This document shows, one piece after another, positions 8,114 to 16,952 of a stretch of DNA of 64,000 nucleotides. Source of the DNA: Oceanobacillus sp. HTM 045 (GTDB taxonomy: Bacteria > Pseudomonadota > Alphaproteobacteria > Rhodobacterales > Rhodobacteraceae); the NCBI GenBank assembly GCA_009733745.1, contig WNWL01000005.1, forward strand, positions 186,001 through 250,000, in the 5' to 3' direction. A program made the position numbers and the translations under genes. Below the pieces are notes generated by a model. The model did no database searches, was not told where the DNA came from, and saw nothing but the letters and a program-made list of their open reading frames with translations. Numbering within the stretch: position 1 is the first letter of the stretch; every line of letters starts with the position of its first letter.

Positions 8114-8170
8114 GTTAACACTTTTATCCAGCCCTTTCAGCGGCTTGCGGCGGTTGCAACCTTGCAACCG
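8114..8170 (+). repeat. Box-N25-palindrome element, copy 1
   Basis: GTTAACACTTTT at 8114-8125 is followed, after exactly 25 bases, by the palindrome CGGTTGCAACCTTGCAACCG at 8151-8170 (9-bp arms, 2-base centre). The same box, the same 25-base spacing and the same palindrome occur inverted at 38198-38254. Parts of the 25-base spacer also agree between the copies. Here it fills the trpF-trpB gap. Two identically spaced conserved parts suggest a protein-binding site or promoter architecture; I do not recognise it. Confidence 0.7.
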
Positions 8171-8268
8171 GTCTGCCCGGCCCGCTGCGGAGGCCCCGTG
8201 ACAGCTTTGCGGGTGACGCGCGCCGCCGCGCGATGTATTCAGGCGGCGACCAGACGGAGGGTACGCCC

Positions 8269-9489
8269 ATGAACACCATCGCTCCCAACTCCTTCCGCAC
8301 CGGACCGGACGAGCGCGGCCGTTTCGGCCAGTTCGGTGGCCGGTTCGTCTCCGAGACGCTGATGCCGCTGATCCTCGATCTCGAGGCGGAGTACGAGAAG
8401 GCCAAGACCGACCCGGCCTTCTGGGACGAGATGGACCATCTCTGGAAGCACTACGTCGGCCGCCCGTCGCCGCTCTACTTCGCGCCCCGCCTGACCGAGC
8501 ATCTGGGCGGCGCGAAGATCTACCTCAAGCGCGACGAGCTGAACCACACCGGCGCGCACAAGATCAACAACGTGCTCGGCCAGATCCTGCTGGCGCGGCG
8601 CATGGGCAAGACCCGGATCATCGCCGAGACCGGCGCGGGTCAGCACGGCGTGGCGACCGCCACGGTCTGCGCCCGGTTCGGGCTGAAGTGCATCGTCTAC
8701 ATGGGCAAGGCGGACGTGGAGCGGCAGAAGCCCAACGTCTTCCGCATGCGGCTGCTCGGCGCCGAGGTGGTTCCCGTCACGTCCGGCCGCGGCACGCTGA
8801 AGGACGCGATGAACGAGGCGCTGCGCGACTGGGTGACCTATGTCGAGGACACCTTCTACTGCATCGGCACAGTGGCCGGGCCGCACCCATACCCGGCGAT
8901 GGTGCGCGACTTCCAGTCGATCATCGGCAAGGAGGTGCGCGAGCAGATGCAGGAGCAGGAGGGCCGGCTGCCCGACAGCCTCGTCGCCTGCATCGGCGGC
9001 GGCTCCAACGCGATGGGCCTGTTCCACCCGTTCCTCGACGACAAGGACGTGCGGATCATCGGCGTCGAGGCCGGCGGCCACGGGGTCGACGACCGGATGG
9101 AGCACTGCGCCTCGCTGACCGGCGGGCGCCCCGGCGTGCTGCACGGCAACCGGACCTACCTGTTGCAGGACGGCGACGGGCAGATCCTGGAGGGGCATTC
9201 CATCTCGGCGGGCCTCGACTACCCCGGCATCGGGCCGGAGCATTCCTGGCTGCACGAGACCGGGCGGGTCGAGTATGTCAGCGTGACCGACGCGGAGGCG
9301 CTGGAGGCGTTCCAGCTCTCCTGCCGGACCGAGGGCATCATCCCCGCGCTGGAGCCGAGCCACGCGCTCGCCCATGTCGCCAAGATCGCGCCGGACCTCC
9401 CGTCCGACCACCTGCTGGTGATGAACATGTGCGGCCGCGGCGACAAGGACATCTTCACCGTCGCCGACGCGCTGGGCACCACCATCTGA
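8269..9489 (+). CDS. trpB: Tryptophan synthase beta chain
   Basis: A 406-residue PLP enzyme that condenses indole with serine. The PLP lysine is Lys98 in [10 protein letters not shown], the phosphate-binding glycine loop is [11 protein letters not shown], and [16 protein letters not shown] at the N-terminus is typical. The length matches TrpB1-type proteins, which pair with TrpA. The ATG at 8269 has a CGGAGGG element 7 bases upstream; an ATG at 8233 lacks one. trpA is not adjacent: a DUF2158 gene with its own promoter and terminator lies between them. Confidence 0.98.
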   Translation: MNTIAPNSFRTGPDERGRFGQFGGRFVSETLMPLILDLEAEYEKAKTDPAFWDEMDHLWKHYVGRPSPLYFAPRLTEHLGGAKIYLKRDELNHTGAHKINNVLGQILLARRMGKTRIIAETGAGQHGVATATVCARFGLKCIVYMGKADVERQKPNVFRMRLLGAEVVPVTSGRGTLKDAMNEALRDWVTYVEDTFYCIGTVAGPHPYPAMVRDFQSIIGKEVREQMQEQEGRLPDSLVACIGGGSNAMGLFHPFLDDKDVRIIGVEAGGHGVDDRMEHCASLTGGRPGVLHGNRTYLLQDGDGQILEGHSISAGLDYPGIGPEHSWLHETGRVEYVSVTDAEALEAFQLSCRTEGIIPALEPSHALAHVAKIAPDLPSDHLLVMNMCGRGDKDIFTVADALGTTI

Positions 9490-9516
9490 CAACGGCTCCC
9501 GGGGCGCGGGATTCGC

Positions 9517-9545
9517 TTTCCAAGCCCCGGGTCTGGCCCTATAAG
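9517..9545 (+). promoter_or_regulatory. Candidate promoter for the DUF2158 gene
   Basis: TTTCCA at 9517-9522 and TATAAG at 9540-9545 are spaced by 17 bases. The -10 element is good, the -35 element weak. It lies 28 bases after the trpB stop and 60 bases before the DUF2158 start, and with the terminator at 10044-10072 would make that gene a separate transcription unit inside the trp cluster. Confidence 0.45.
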
Positions 9546-9605
9546 ACGCGCTCCGGCGACGGGCCGGGTTCGATGACAGCGGTTGCAGGCCGCGGAAGGA
9601 AAGAG

Positions 9606-10010
9606 ATGAGCACCTTCAATCAGGGGGACCTCGTGGTCCTGAAGTCGGGTTCGATGCGGATGATCGTCGAGGCGATCAACGGCGAGCACGTGAACTGCCT
9701 CTGGTGCCACGAGGGCCAGATCGGGCGCGACACGTTCCCGATCTTCGCCCTGAACAAATGGGAATACCGCGAGGATACCGGCGGCTACCGCGGCGATCGC
9801 GGCGGCGACCGGGGAGACCGCGGTGACCGTGGCGGCCGGCCGGGCTCCGGCAAGCCCTATGGCGGCGACCGCGACGGCGGCGGCAAGCCCTACGGCAAGG
9901 GCGGTGGCCACCGGGGCGGCGATCGCGGCGGCGACCGTGACCGCGACCGGAACACCGGCTGGGACGGCAAGCCGCGCGAGAAGAAGTATTTCCGCAAGGA
10001 CGACGACTGA
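9606..10010 (+). CDS. DUF2158 (YodC-like) protein with Arg/Gly/Asp-rich tail
   Basis: A 134-residue protein in two parts. Residues 1-55 form a DUF2158/YodC-like domain ([19 protein letters not shown], then NCLWCHEG). Residues 56-134 are low complexity: repeated [12 protein letters not shown]-type units, several KPYG motifs and a lysine-rich end ([10 protein letters not shown]). RGG-like tails often bind RNA, so a small RNA-binding role is possible, but this is inference. A GGAAGGAAAG element precedes the ATG. A promoter-like sequence and a strong terminator flank it, so it appears monocistronic although lodged between trpB and trpA. Confidence 0.75.
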   Translation: MSTFNQGDLVVLKSGSMRMIVEAINGEHVNCLWCHEGQIGRDTFPIFALNKWEYREDTGGYRGDRGGDRGDRGDRGGRPGSGKPYGGDRDGGGKPYGKGGGHRGGDRGGDRDRDRNTGWDGKPREKKYFRKDDD

Positions 10011-10043
10011 CCGGATCGCCCGGACAGGGCGGGCCTGAACGGG

Positions 10044-10072
10044 AGGCAGTCGCCACGCGCGGCTGCCTTTTT
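10044..10072 (+). terminator. Intrinsic terminator after the DUF2158 gene
   Basis: AGGCAG at 10044-10049 pairs with CTGCCT at 10063-10068, with additional CGC/GCG pairing inside, and the stem runs directly into TTTTT. This is a textbook Rho-independent terminator 34 bases beyond the DUF2158 stop codon, and it isolates trpA from transcription coming from trpB. Confidence 0.8.
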
Positions 10073-10192
10073 GCTTTCCAAGAGGCTGTCAGCGAGCCTG
10101 CCAGCGCCCCTCGGCGCAACATGCCGCGGGTTTTCCTGTTGAGCCTGCCCGCCAGTCGTTTAAGAGACGGCGGAGATAGCAGGGGAAGCGTC

Positions 10193-10984
10193 ATGTCGAG
10201 AATTGAGCGCAGATTTGCGGCCCTCCGGGACGAGGGGCGGAAGGCCTTCGTCGCCTACGTGATGGCGGGCGACCCGGACGAGGCGACGGCGCTCGAGGTG
10301 GTGAAGGGCCTGCCGGGGGCGGGCGTCGACATCATCGAGCTCGGCATCCCCTTCACCGACCCGATGGCAGACGGCCCGGCGATCCAGGCCGCGGGCCAGC
10401 GGGCGCTGGGCGCGGGCATGACGCTGGCGAAGACGCTGGAGACGGTGCGCGCTTTCCGCGAGACCGATGGGGACACGCCCATCGTGCTGATGGGCTACTA
10501 CAACCCAATCTACTCGATGGGCGTGGACGCCTTCCTCGCCGCCGCGGTCGAGGTCGGGGTGGACGGGCTGATCGTCGTCGACCTGCCGCCGGAGGAGGAC
10601 GACGAGCTCTGCGTCCCCGCCAACGCGGCCGGGCTCAACTTCATTCGCCTCGCGACGCCGACGACCGACGACCGGCGGCTGCCGAAGGTGCTCGAGAACA
10701 CCTCGGGCTTCGTCTACTACGTCTCGATCACCGGCATCACCGGCGCGGGCGCGGCGAATGCCGGGCAGGTCGCGCCGGAAGTGGCCCGCATCAAGGCCGC
10801 GGGCGGGCTGCCTGTCTGCGTCGGCTTCGGCATCAAGACGCCCGGCTCCGCGGCCGAGGTGGCCGGCGTTGCCGACGGCGTGGTGGTCGGCTCCGCCATC
10901 GTCGAGCGGATCGGCCGCGGCGACAGCCCGGCGGACGTGCTGGCCTTCGTCAAATCCCTCGCGGACGCCGCCCACGGCGTCTGA
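10193..10984 (+). CDS. trpA: Tryptophan synthase alpha chain
   Basis: A 263-residue TIM-barrel protein that cleaves indole-3-glycerol phosphate to indole. The catalytic residues are visible as Glu49 and Asp60 in [17 protein letters not shown]. Phosphate-binding segments [10 protein letters not shown] and [11 protein letters not shown] close the barrel. The ATG at 10193 (MSRIERRF) was preferred to an in-frame ATG at 10121 because alpha chains start near this point. It is separated from trpB by the DUF2158 unit and is followed by a hairpin terminator. Confidence 0.97.
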   Translation: MSRIERRFAALRDEGRKAFVAYVMAGDPDEATALEVVKGLPGAGVDIIELGIPFTDPMADGPAIQAAGQRALGAGMTLAKTLETVRAFRETDGDTPIVLMGYYNPIYSMGVDAFLAAAVEVGVDGLIVVDLPPEEDDELCVPANAAGLNFIRLATPTTDDRRLPKVLENTSGFVYYVSITGITGAGAANAGQVAPEVARIKAAGGLPVCVGFGIKTPGSAAEVAGVADGVVVGSAIVERIGRGDSPADVLAFVKSLADAAHGV

Positions 10985-11008
10985 CCCCTCTTGACAGCAC
11001 TGGGGACG

Positions 11009-11037
11009 CCCCGCCGGTTCCCGTGCGGGGTGGGGTT
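11009..11037 (+). terminator. Probable terminator after trpA
   Basis: CCCCGC at 11009-11014 pairs with GCGGGG at 11025-11030 around a 10-base loop, followed by TGGGGTTTC. The stem is strong but the T-run is only three bases, so termination strength is uncertain. It lies 25 bases beyond the trpA stop. Confidence 0.5.
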
Positions 11038-11094
11038 TCTCGTGCCTTTCCGTGGCCCCTCAATATTTAGACGAGTGCTATACATATTGCGGGT

Positions 11095-11206
11095 TTAACC
11101 ATCGTAAACGCTTTATGTAGAGTCGGCTCGCCCGATCGAGTAGGATCGGGGCGGTCGGACCGGTATTGAAACGAAGTGCCGAGCCCTCCAATTAACTATT
11201 GGTTAA
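11095..11206 (+). promoter_or_regulatory. CtrA-type sites upstream of the thermonuclease gene
   Basis: TTAACCAT at 11095-11102 matches the CtrA half-site, and TTAA-N7-TTAA at 11192-11206 matches the full CtrA consensus exactly. The full site ends 22 bases before the start codon, so a bound regulator would overlap the ribosome-binding region and probably repress. The 180-base region is clearly AT-richer than its surroundings and holds no gene. CtrA is the cell-cycle/motility response regulator of alphaproteobacteria. Confidence 0.5.
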
Positions 11207-11227
11207 TAATTCGAGGGGTCGGACTGA

Positions 11228-11881
11228 ATGCGATTCGTTCTCTCCATCCTGATTCTCGCGCTCCACGGTACGGCGGCACTGGCGGCCGAGCTTGCCGGGA
11301 AGGCGCGGGTGCTGGACGGCGACACGATCGAGGTTTCGGGCCAGGTGATCCGCCTCGAAGGCATAGACGCGCCGGAGCGCGGGCAGGTCTGCGAGCGGGG
11401 CGGGCGCGCTTGGGACTGCGGCTCGGCGGCGACCGATGCGCTGAAGTGGATGATCCGCGGTAACGTGCGCTGCACCGGCTCCGAGTTCGACCGGTACGAC
11501 CGGCTGATCGCGACCTGCACCTCCGGCGGCGTGACGCTGAACGCGGAGATGGTCCGGCAGGGCTTCGCGCTGGCCTTCCGGCGCTATTCGACACGATACA
11601 CGGGCGAGGAAAAGGCCGCCGAGACGGCCCGTGCTGGCCTCTGGGCCGGTACGTTCGTGGCCCCGTGGGACTTCCGCGCCGGCCGCTGGGCCAGCGCGGC
11701 GAGCAAGAGCCCGGTGCCCGGCTGCCCGATCAAGGGCAACATCTCGCCGAACGGCCGGATTTACCACACGCCCTATTCGCGGCACTACGACCGCACGCAG
11801 ATCGACACCTCGCGGGGCGAGCGGTGGTTCTGCTCGGAGGCCGAGGCGCTGGCCGCGGGGTGGCGGGCGCCCCGAGGCTGA
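11228..11881 (+). CDS. Secreted thermonuclease (SNase-like) family protein
   Basis: A 217-residue exported nuclease candidate. Residues 1-20 form a signal peptide ending ALAAE. The SNase domain covers about residues 22-140, with VLDGDTIEV and IRLEGIDAPERGQVC giving the calcium-binding aspartates and the catalytic Arg/Glu region, and FDRYDRLIATC the second arginine region. The C-terminal part has GNISPNGRIYHTPYSRHYDRT, a cysteine-containing tail common in such proteobacterial nucleases. A GAGGGG element precedes the start. It ends 10 bases from the convergent aminotransferase gene. Confidence 0.88.
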   Translation: MRFVLSILILALHGTAALAAELAGKARVLDGDTIEVSGQVIRLEGIDAPERGQVCERGGRAWDCGSAATDALKWMIRGNVRCTGSEFDRYDRLIATCTSGGVTLNAEMVRQGFALAFRRYSTRYTGEEKAAETARAGLWAGTFVAPWDFRAGRWASAASKSPVPGCPIKGNISPNGRIYHTPYSRHYDRTQIDTSRGERWFCSEAEALAAGWRAPRG

Positions 11882-11891
11882 GGCGCGGCGG

Positions 11892-12743
11892 TCAGGCGCG
11901 GGCCGAGTGGGCGAAATCCCAGTACATCTCGCGCACCTTCTTCGTGATGGTGCCGTATTGCAGGTGACGGTCGTCGAAGCGGACGATCGGCATGACCTTG
12001 TGGGCGTTGCCGCTGGTGAAGAGCTCGTCCGCGTCGCGGAAGTCCTCCAGCCGCAGGGTCTTCTCGTGGATCGGAATTCCGTCCGATTTCAGCAGCTTGA
12101 TCACCCGCTGGCGGGTGATGCCGTTGAGGAAGCACCCGGTCGGGATCGGGGTGAAGACCTCGCCGTCCTTCACCATGAAGATGTTGGACGTGGCGGTCTC
12201 GGCGACATTGCCGAGCTGGTCGAGCACGATGGCGTTCTGGAAGCCCTTCTCGCGGGCCTCGCGCAGCATCCGCGCGTTGTTGGGGTAGAGGCAGCCGGCC
12301 TTCAGATCGGTCGGCATGGTCTCCAGCGTCGGGCGGCGGTACTGCGTCGTGGTGATGGTGATGCCGACCGGGCCGGGGATCGGCCGTTCCTCGATGCAGA
12401 CGGCGAACTCGGTCGTATCCGCGTCGGGCGGGATCATCATGTCCTTGCCACCGGTCGCCCAGGCCATCGGGCGGATGTAGAGCGGCGTGCCGGGCGCGAA
12501 TTTCCTGATACCTTCGAGGCAGATGGCCGTGAGGTCCTCGTTCGAGACGGTCGGGTTCAGGCCCATCTTGCGGGCGCTGTCATTGGTGCGGGCGCAGTGC
12601 AGGTCGAGATCTGGCGAGACGTCCTCGAAGGTGCGCGCGCCGTCGAATACCAGCGAGCCGAGCCAGGCCCCGTGGTCTGCCGCACCGAGGATGGGCGTGT
12701 TGCCCTCCCGCCATTCACCCTTGAAATAGGTCCAGATCTGCAT
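11892..12743 (-). CDS. Class IV PLP aminotransferase (branched-chain type)
   Basis: A 283-residue fold-type IV aminotransferase. The PLP lysine is in TDLKAGCLYPNNARMLREA, followed by the NVAETATSNIFMVKDGEV phosphate-binding region, both diagnostic. The family includes branched-chain aminotransferase IlvE, D-amino-acid aminotransferase and ADC lyase; the general look favours a branched-chain aminotransferase, although the sequence is divergent enough that an (R)-amine or D-amino-acid specificity cannot be excluded. CGGAGGGCGGC lies before the ATG. A hairpin repeat occupies the gap upstream. Confidence 0.82.
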   Translation of the reverse strand: MQIWTYFKGEWREGNTPILGAADHGAWLGSLVFDGARTFEDVSPDLDLHCARTNDSARKMGLNPTVSNEDLTAICLEGIRKFAPGTPLYIRPMAWATGGKDMMIPPDADTTEFAVCIEERPIPGPVGITITTTQYRRPTLETMPTDLKAGCLYPNNARMLREAREKGFQNAIVLDQLGNVAETATSNIFMVKDGEVFTPIPTGCFLNGITRQRVIKLLKSDGIPIHEKTLRLEDFRDADELFTSGNAHKVMPIVRFDDRHLQYGTITKKVREMYWDFAHSARA

Positions 12744-12856
12744 GCCGCCCTCCGTCTTCGGGCGTCAGGTTGCACATCCCCGCACGACGCACAAGTCCGC
12801 GGCGGGGAAATGCGCCTGCGGGACGGAAGTCCCCGCGCAGGGGGTGACGGACCGGG

Positions 12857-12927
12857 GGACATTGTCCTGTCCACCGCACAATGTCAGCGGTCCTGCGGAC
12901 GGACGCGGACATCACCGCCGGGGGTGA
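12857..12927. repeat. Hairpin repeat family 2, partial copy
   Basis: GGACATTGTCC at 12857-12867 and a TCACC-GCCGGG-GGTGA hairpin at 12912-12927 recur in the same order at 60035-60045 and 60106-60125. The middle portion differs. The copy lies in the 255-base gap between the DUF4893 gene and the aminotransferase gene (both reverse strand), which otherwise contains no supported feature. Confidence 0.5.
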
Positions 12928-12998
12928 AACGGCGGTTGATGCGGGTGTTCGGGTGCGTCCCTTCCGGTGCTCCTTCGGGGCCGCGTCAGGGCGGCGGG

Positions 12999-13616
12999 TC
13001 AGCGCTTCAATTCGAGGAAGTCGAAGTCGGATTCGAAGATCGGTTTCGGGAAACCGATGCGGAGGTGATCCGGCCCGAGGGCTTCGAGGATGCCGGGGTC
13101 GTCGCGGTTGGCCGTGTCGTTACGGAGGCGGTTGGCGGGGCCGCCATACCGGCCCTGCGGTTCGTCGGCGTAGTGGGCCGCGCCGAGATAGACGTATTTC
13201 ACCGGGAAGCCCTCGCCCGATGCCGGGTAGACCGGCCAGAGATAGCCCGAGGTGCGCTGCGAGCCGGTGAGCTTCTCGAGGAACAGCCCTTCCTCGCCGT
13301 AGGAGATGCGGCAGTTGAACCACGAGTAGGAGACGAAGGTGCCGATCCCGCCGAGCTTCATGGTGCGGCACTTCCAGTCGCCGATCAGCGCCTCGCCGCC
13401 GATCGGCATCGGCGGCTGCAGCACGCTGTCGAGGGGCGAGAGGTCCATCCCCGCGCCGTTCATCCGCACCTCCTGCACCGCGTATTTCAGCTGGCCCTCC
13501 CACATGTCGAGCCGTTCGAGGTCGTAGGGGCTCGCGGCGGCGCGCCAGTCGGGGGACTGGGCGGGGACCTGCGTGGCGGCGAGGCAAAGGGTGATGGCGG
13601 CGGCAATGCGGCGCAT
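12999..13616 (-). CDS. DUF4893 domain-containing exported protein
   Basis: A 205-residue protein with an N-terminal signal peptide (MRRIAAAITLCLAATQVPAQS). The rest matches the pattern of DUF4893: DWRAAASPYDLERLDMW, then IGDWKCRTMKLGGIGTFVSYSWFNCRI, FLEKLTGSQRTSGYLWP, and a C-terminal RIGFPKPIFESDFDFLEL. Two cysteines in the central part could form a disulfide. Function unknown. AGGAGA precedes the start. It is divergent from ftsY across about 108 bases. Confidence 0.8.
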   Translation of the reverse strand: MRRIAAAITLCLAATQVPAQSPDWRAAASPYDLERLDMWEGQLKYAVQEVRMNGAGMDLSPLDSVLQPPMPIGGEALIGDWKCRTMKLGGIGTFVSYSWFNCRISYGEEGLFLEKLTGSQRTSGYLWPVYPASGEGFPVKYVYLGAAHYADEPQGRYGGPANRLRNDTANRDDPGILEALGPDHLRIGFPKPIFESDFDFLELKR

Positions 13617-13724
13617 GGGGCTCTCCTGAAATGGGTATCGGCGGGCAACCCTAGCGCGGGTGAACCGGGCTTTCCAGCGCGGCCCCGAGCCGCTACATCG
13701 GGTGGGTCTCGCAGCGGGGGGATC

Positions 13725-14750
<1,026 letters not shown>

Positions 14751-15674
14751 GTGCTCCGGTTCCTCGGCTCGGTGGGCCTGCTCGGCGCGCTGGCGGTGGG
14801 CGCGATGCTCGTGATGCCGCGGGAGTGGATCGCCGAGCCGGTGAGCACCGAGCCGCGCTCGATGATGGGGTCGGGCTTCGTCAACGACTGGCCGGATGTC
14901 GGCCCCTGGACCTGGTGGTGGTCGAAGTGGATGGATCTGCGGGTGGACGCGCCCGGGGAGACCAACATCGTGATCTGGAACCACCACACCGAGGCGATGG
15001 GCGAGGCGCCGTCCTGCATGGGCGAGTTCTACTACCCGCCGCCCTCGATCATGGCGCTGGAAGCAATCGGGCGGACGCGGGTGTACTATCTCTGCACCCG
15101 CTCGGAGCAGGGCGCGGGGCGCGGGCATTTTGCCCTGCAGCGGCGCGAGGAGATCCTTGAGGCCGTGCGCGGGTTCCGGGCGATGGGGGTTCCGGCGGAG
15201 CGGATCTTCCTGGCCGGGCAGTCGGGCGGGAGCTGTTCGTCGCTCTTCGCGCTCGGGGCCGCGCCGGGGGAGATGAACGCCGGGATCCTGTTCGCGCCTG
15301 CCTGTTTCGGCATGGGCGAGGGGCGGCAGCGCCGGTTCGGGCGGCTGCGCCCGCGCGAGGCGGAGGTGGACGAGGCGCTGCTCGAGGCGGAGAGCATCAC
15401 CGCGATGCTGGTGGCGTTCGGGAAGGACAACTGGAACATGCCGGGCGATCTCGGCTATCTCGCCGACCCCTACGCGGGGGTCGAGGTGTTCACGCCGGGC
15501 TGCGGGGCGGACCATTCCGGCGCCTTCCACGGCTGCGGGCTGGACGCCGTGGCGGAGGCGGTGCGGGTCTACTTCCTGCGCCGGCTGGCTGCGGCGGGTG
15601 TCGAATTGCCCGACGGCACGGTGCTGCCGCCGGAAGGCGAGGGGCCTGGGCCGGTGTTGGGAGGCCTGCAATGA
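14751..15674 (+). CDS. Alpha/beta-hydrolase-like exported or membrane-anchored protein
   Basis: A 307-residue protein starting at GTG directly after the ftsY stop codon, so probably translationally linked. A hydrophobic N-terminus (LRFLGSVGLLGALAVGAML) suggests a signal anchor. A nucleophile elbow GQSGGSCSS near residue 161 and later candidate acid and histidine (GCGADHSGAFHGCG) resemble dienelactone-hydrolase-like proteins. Several cysteines are conserved-looking in the periplasmic part. No substrate can be proposed. Its stop overlaps the next start by four bases. Confidence 0.6.
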   Translation: MLRFLGSVGLLGALAVGAMLVMPREWIAEPVSTEPRSMMGSGFVNDWPDVGPWTWWWSKWMDLRVDAPGETNIVIWNHHTEAMGEAPSCMGEFYYPPPSIMALEAIGRTRVYYLCTRSEQGAGRGHFALQRREEILEAVRGFRAMGVPAERIFLAGQSGGSCSSLFALGAAPGEMNAGILFAPACFGMGEGRQRRFGRLRPREAEVDEALLEAESITAMLVAFGKDNWNMPGDLGYLADPYAGVEVFTPGCGADHSGAFHGCGLDAVAEAVRVYFLRRLAAAGVELPDGTVLPPEGEGPGPVLGGLQ

Positions 15675-16843
15675 GCCGGATCGCGGTGCTCTCGCTGCTC
15701 ACCCTAGGTGCCTGCGGCACGGTCGGGGACGCGCTCGACGGCGCGGCGGGCGGCGGGGCGGAGGTGCCGGTGGTCGATGCCACGGCGTCGCTGACCGCCA
15801 CGGCGCAGGCGCCCGCCGCGGCGCCGCTGCCCCCCGGTGCGCCCGGGCGTGGCGGGAGGGTTGCGCCAAGCGGCGAGCCGGGCCCCGTGGGCGGTATACC
15901 GCCACTCTCCGCGGTTCCGGTGGAGACACCGGTCGAGATTGCTGCGGGGGAACTGCCGGAGGGCGAGGCCGAGGCCGTCGAGACGGTGGAAGCGCCCTTG
16001 CCGCCGGTCGCGGCGCGGGGCGGCGCGTCGCCGGTGGGTGGGCGGCCGCCCGAGGCGGTTGTCTTGGCCGAGCCTGCCATTGAGCCGCCCTCGGAGCCCG
16101 CGCCCCTGCCGGCGGCGGTCGCGCCGACCGGGCCGGGGACAGAGTTCGCGCCCGAGGCGGCGCCGTTGCCGCCGGTCTCCGGTGTGGGCGTTGCGGCTGC
16201 GCCGGTGGAGGAGGCTGCGCCCGAGCCGGAAGCCGCTCCCGAACCTTCTCCGGTCGGCGGCGCTTCGCTTCAGGCGTTGTTGCTCGACAGCGTTCCGATT
16301 ACCGGCGACCTCGGGGGCGCTGCGCCGGAGGTGGTGGCGGGGCTTTCGTCCGCGCCTGATCCATCCGCTGATACGGCCCCTGGCCCGGCGCAGGAGCCCG
16401 AGCGGGAGCTGGCGCGCGACCCCTCGCCGGTGGGCGGCAGGCCGCCCGAGCCGGAGCCGGTGCTGGCCGAAGCCGCCCCGGCCCCCGCGCCCGCGCGGTC
16501 GACGGAGGAGGTGGTGCGCCTGCCGGTGGAACTGCTCTCGCCGTCGGAGATCGCGTCGCTTCTCTTCACGCTGACGGCGCAGCCCGGCGCGGTGGTCTCG
16601 ACCGTGCCGCATGGCGCCGGGTCGCTGGTGCGGGTCGACGCGCCGGGGCCGCGGCAGCGTTGCCTGTTCTCGACCCCGGGCGACCCGTTCCACCCCTATT
16701 TCGTCTGCAACGACGAGGAGTTGCGCGACGGGGTGATTGTCAGCACCCTGCGCGCGGGCATGGACGCGGCGCGGGCCGAAGAGATCGATGCCTTCCGCGC
16801 CCACGCCGCCGGTCTGACCGGGGCGGCGCCGCCCGCCGAATGA
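15671..16843 (+). CDS. Proline/alanine-rich lipoprotein with PVGG repeats
   Basis: A 390-residue protein with a lipobox (LLTLGAC), so likely lipidated at Cys15. Residues 30-280 are low complexity, rich in Pro, Ala and Glu, and contain five related motifs: GPVGGIPP, SPVGGRPPE, SPVGGASL and SPVGGRPPEPEP among them. Only the C-terminal 100 residues look folded (VRLPVELLSPSEIASLLFTL through FHPYFVCNDEEL), with two cysteines. The arrangement suggests a domain tethered by a flexible envelope-spanning stalk. Its start overlaps the upstream stop (ATGA). Family not recognised. Confidence 0.6.
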   Translation: MSRIAVLSLLTLGACGTVGDALDGAAGGGAEVPVVDATASLTATAQAPAAAPLPPGAPGRGGRVAPSGEPGPVGGIPPLSAVPVETPVEIAAGELPEGEAEAVETVEAPLPPVAARGGASPVGGRPPEAVVLAEPAIEPPSEPAPLPAAVAPTGPGTEFAPEAAPLPPVSGVGVAAAPVEEAAPEPEAAPEPSPVGGASLQALLLDSVPITGDLGGAAPEVVAGLSSAPDPSADTAPGPAQEPERELARDPSPVGGRPPEPEPVLAEAAPAPAPARSTEEVVRLPVELLSPSEIASLLFTLTAQPGAVVSTVPHGAGSLVRVDAPGPRQRCLFSTPGDPFHPYFVCNDEELRDGVIVSTLRAGMDAARAEEIDAFRAHAAGLTGAAPPAE

Positions 16844-16952
16844 CGCTTACCGAATGACGCCTGCCGAGTACCCCTGTCCCGACCAACCCCTCCCGAACGA
16901 CCCGTCCCAGGTAACCCCGAACGAGTGAGTTCCACCGCATGAGACCTTTGCG

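Noticed and set aside
8121-8130. DnaA-box-like TTATCC within the box-N25-palindrome element
   Set aside because: Only a partial match, and the bases concerned are not conserved in the second copy.
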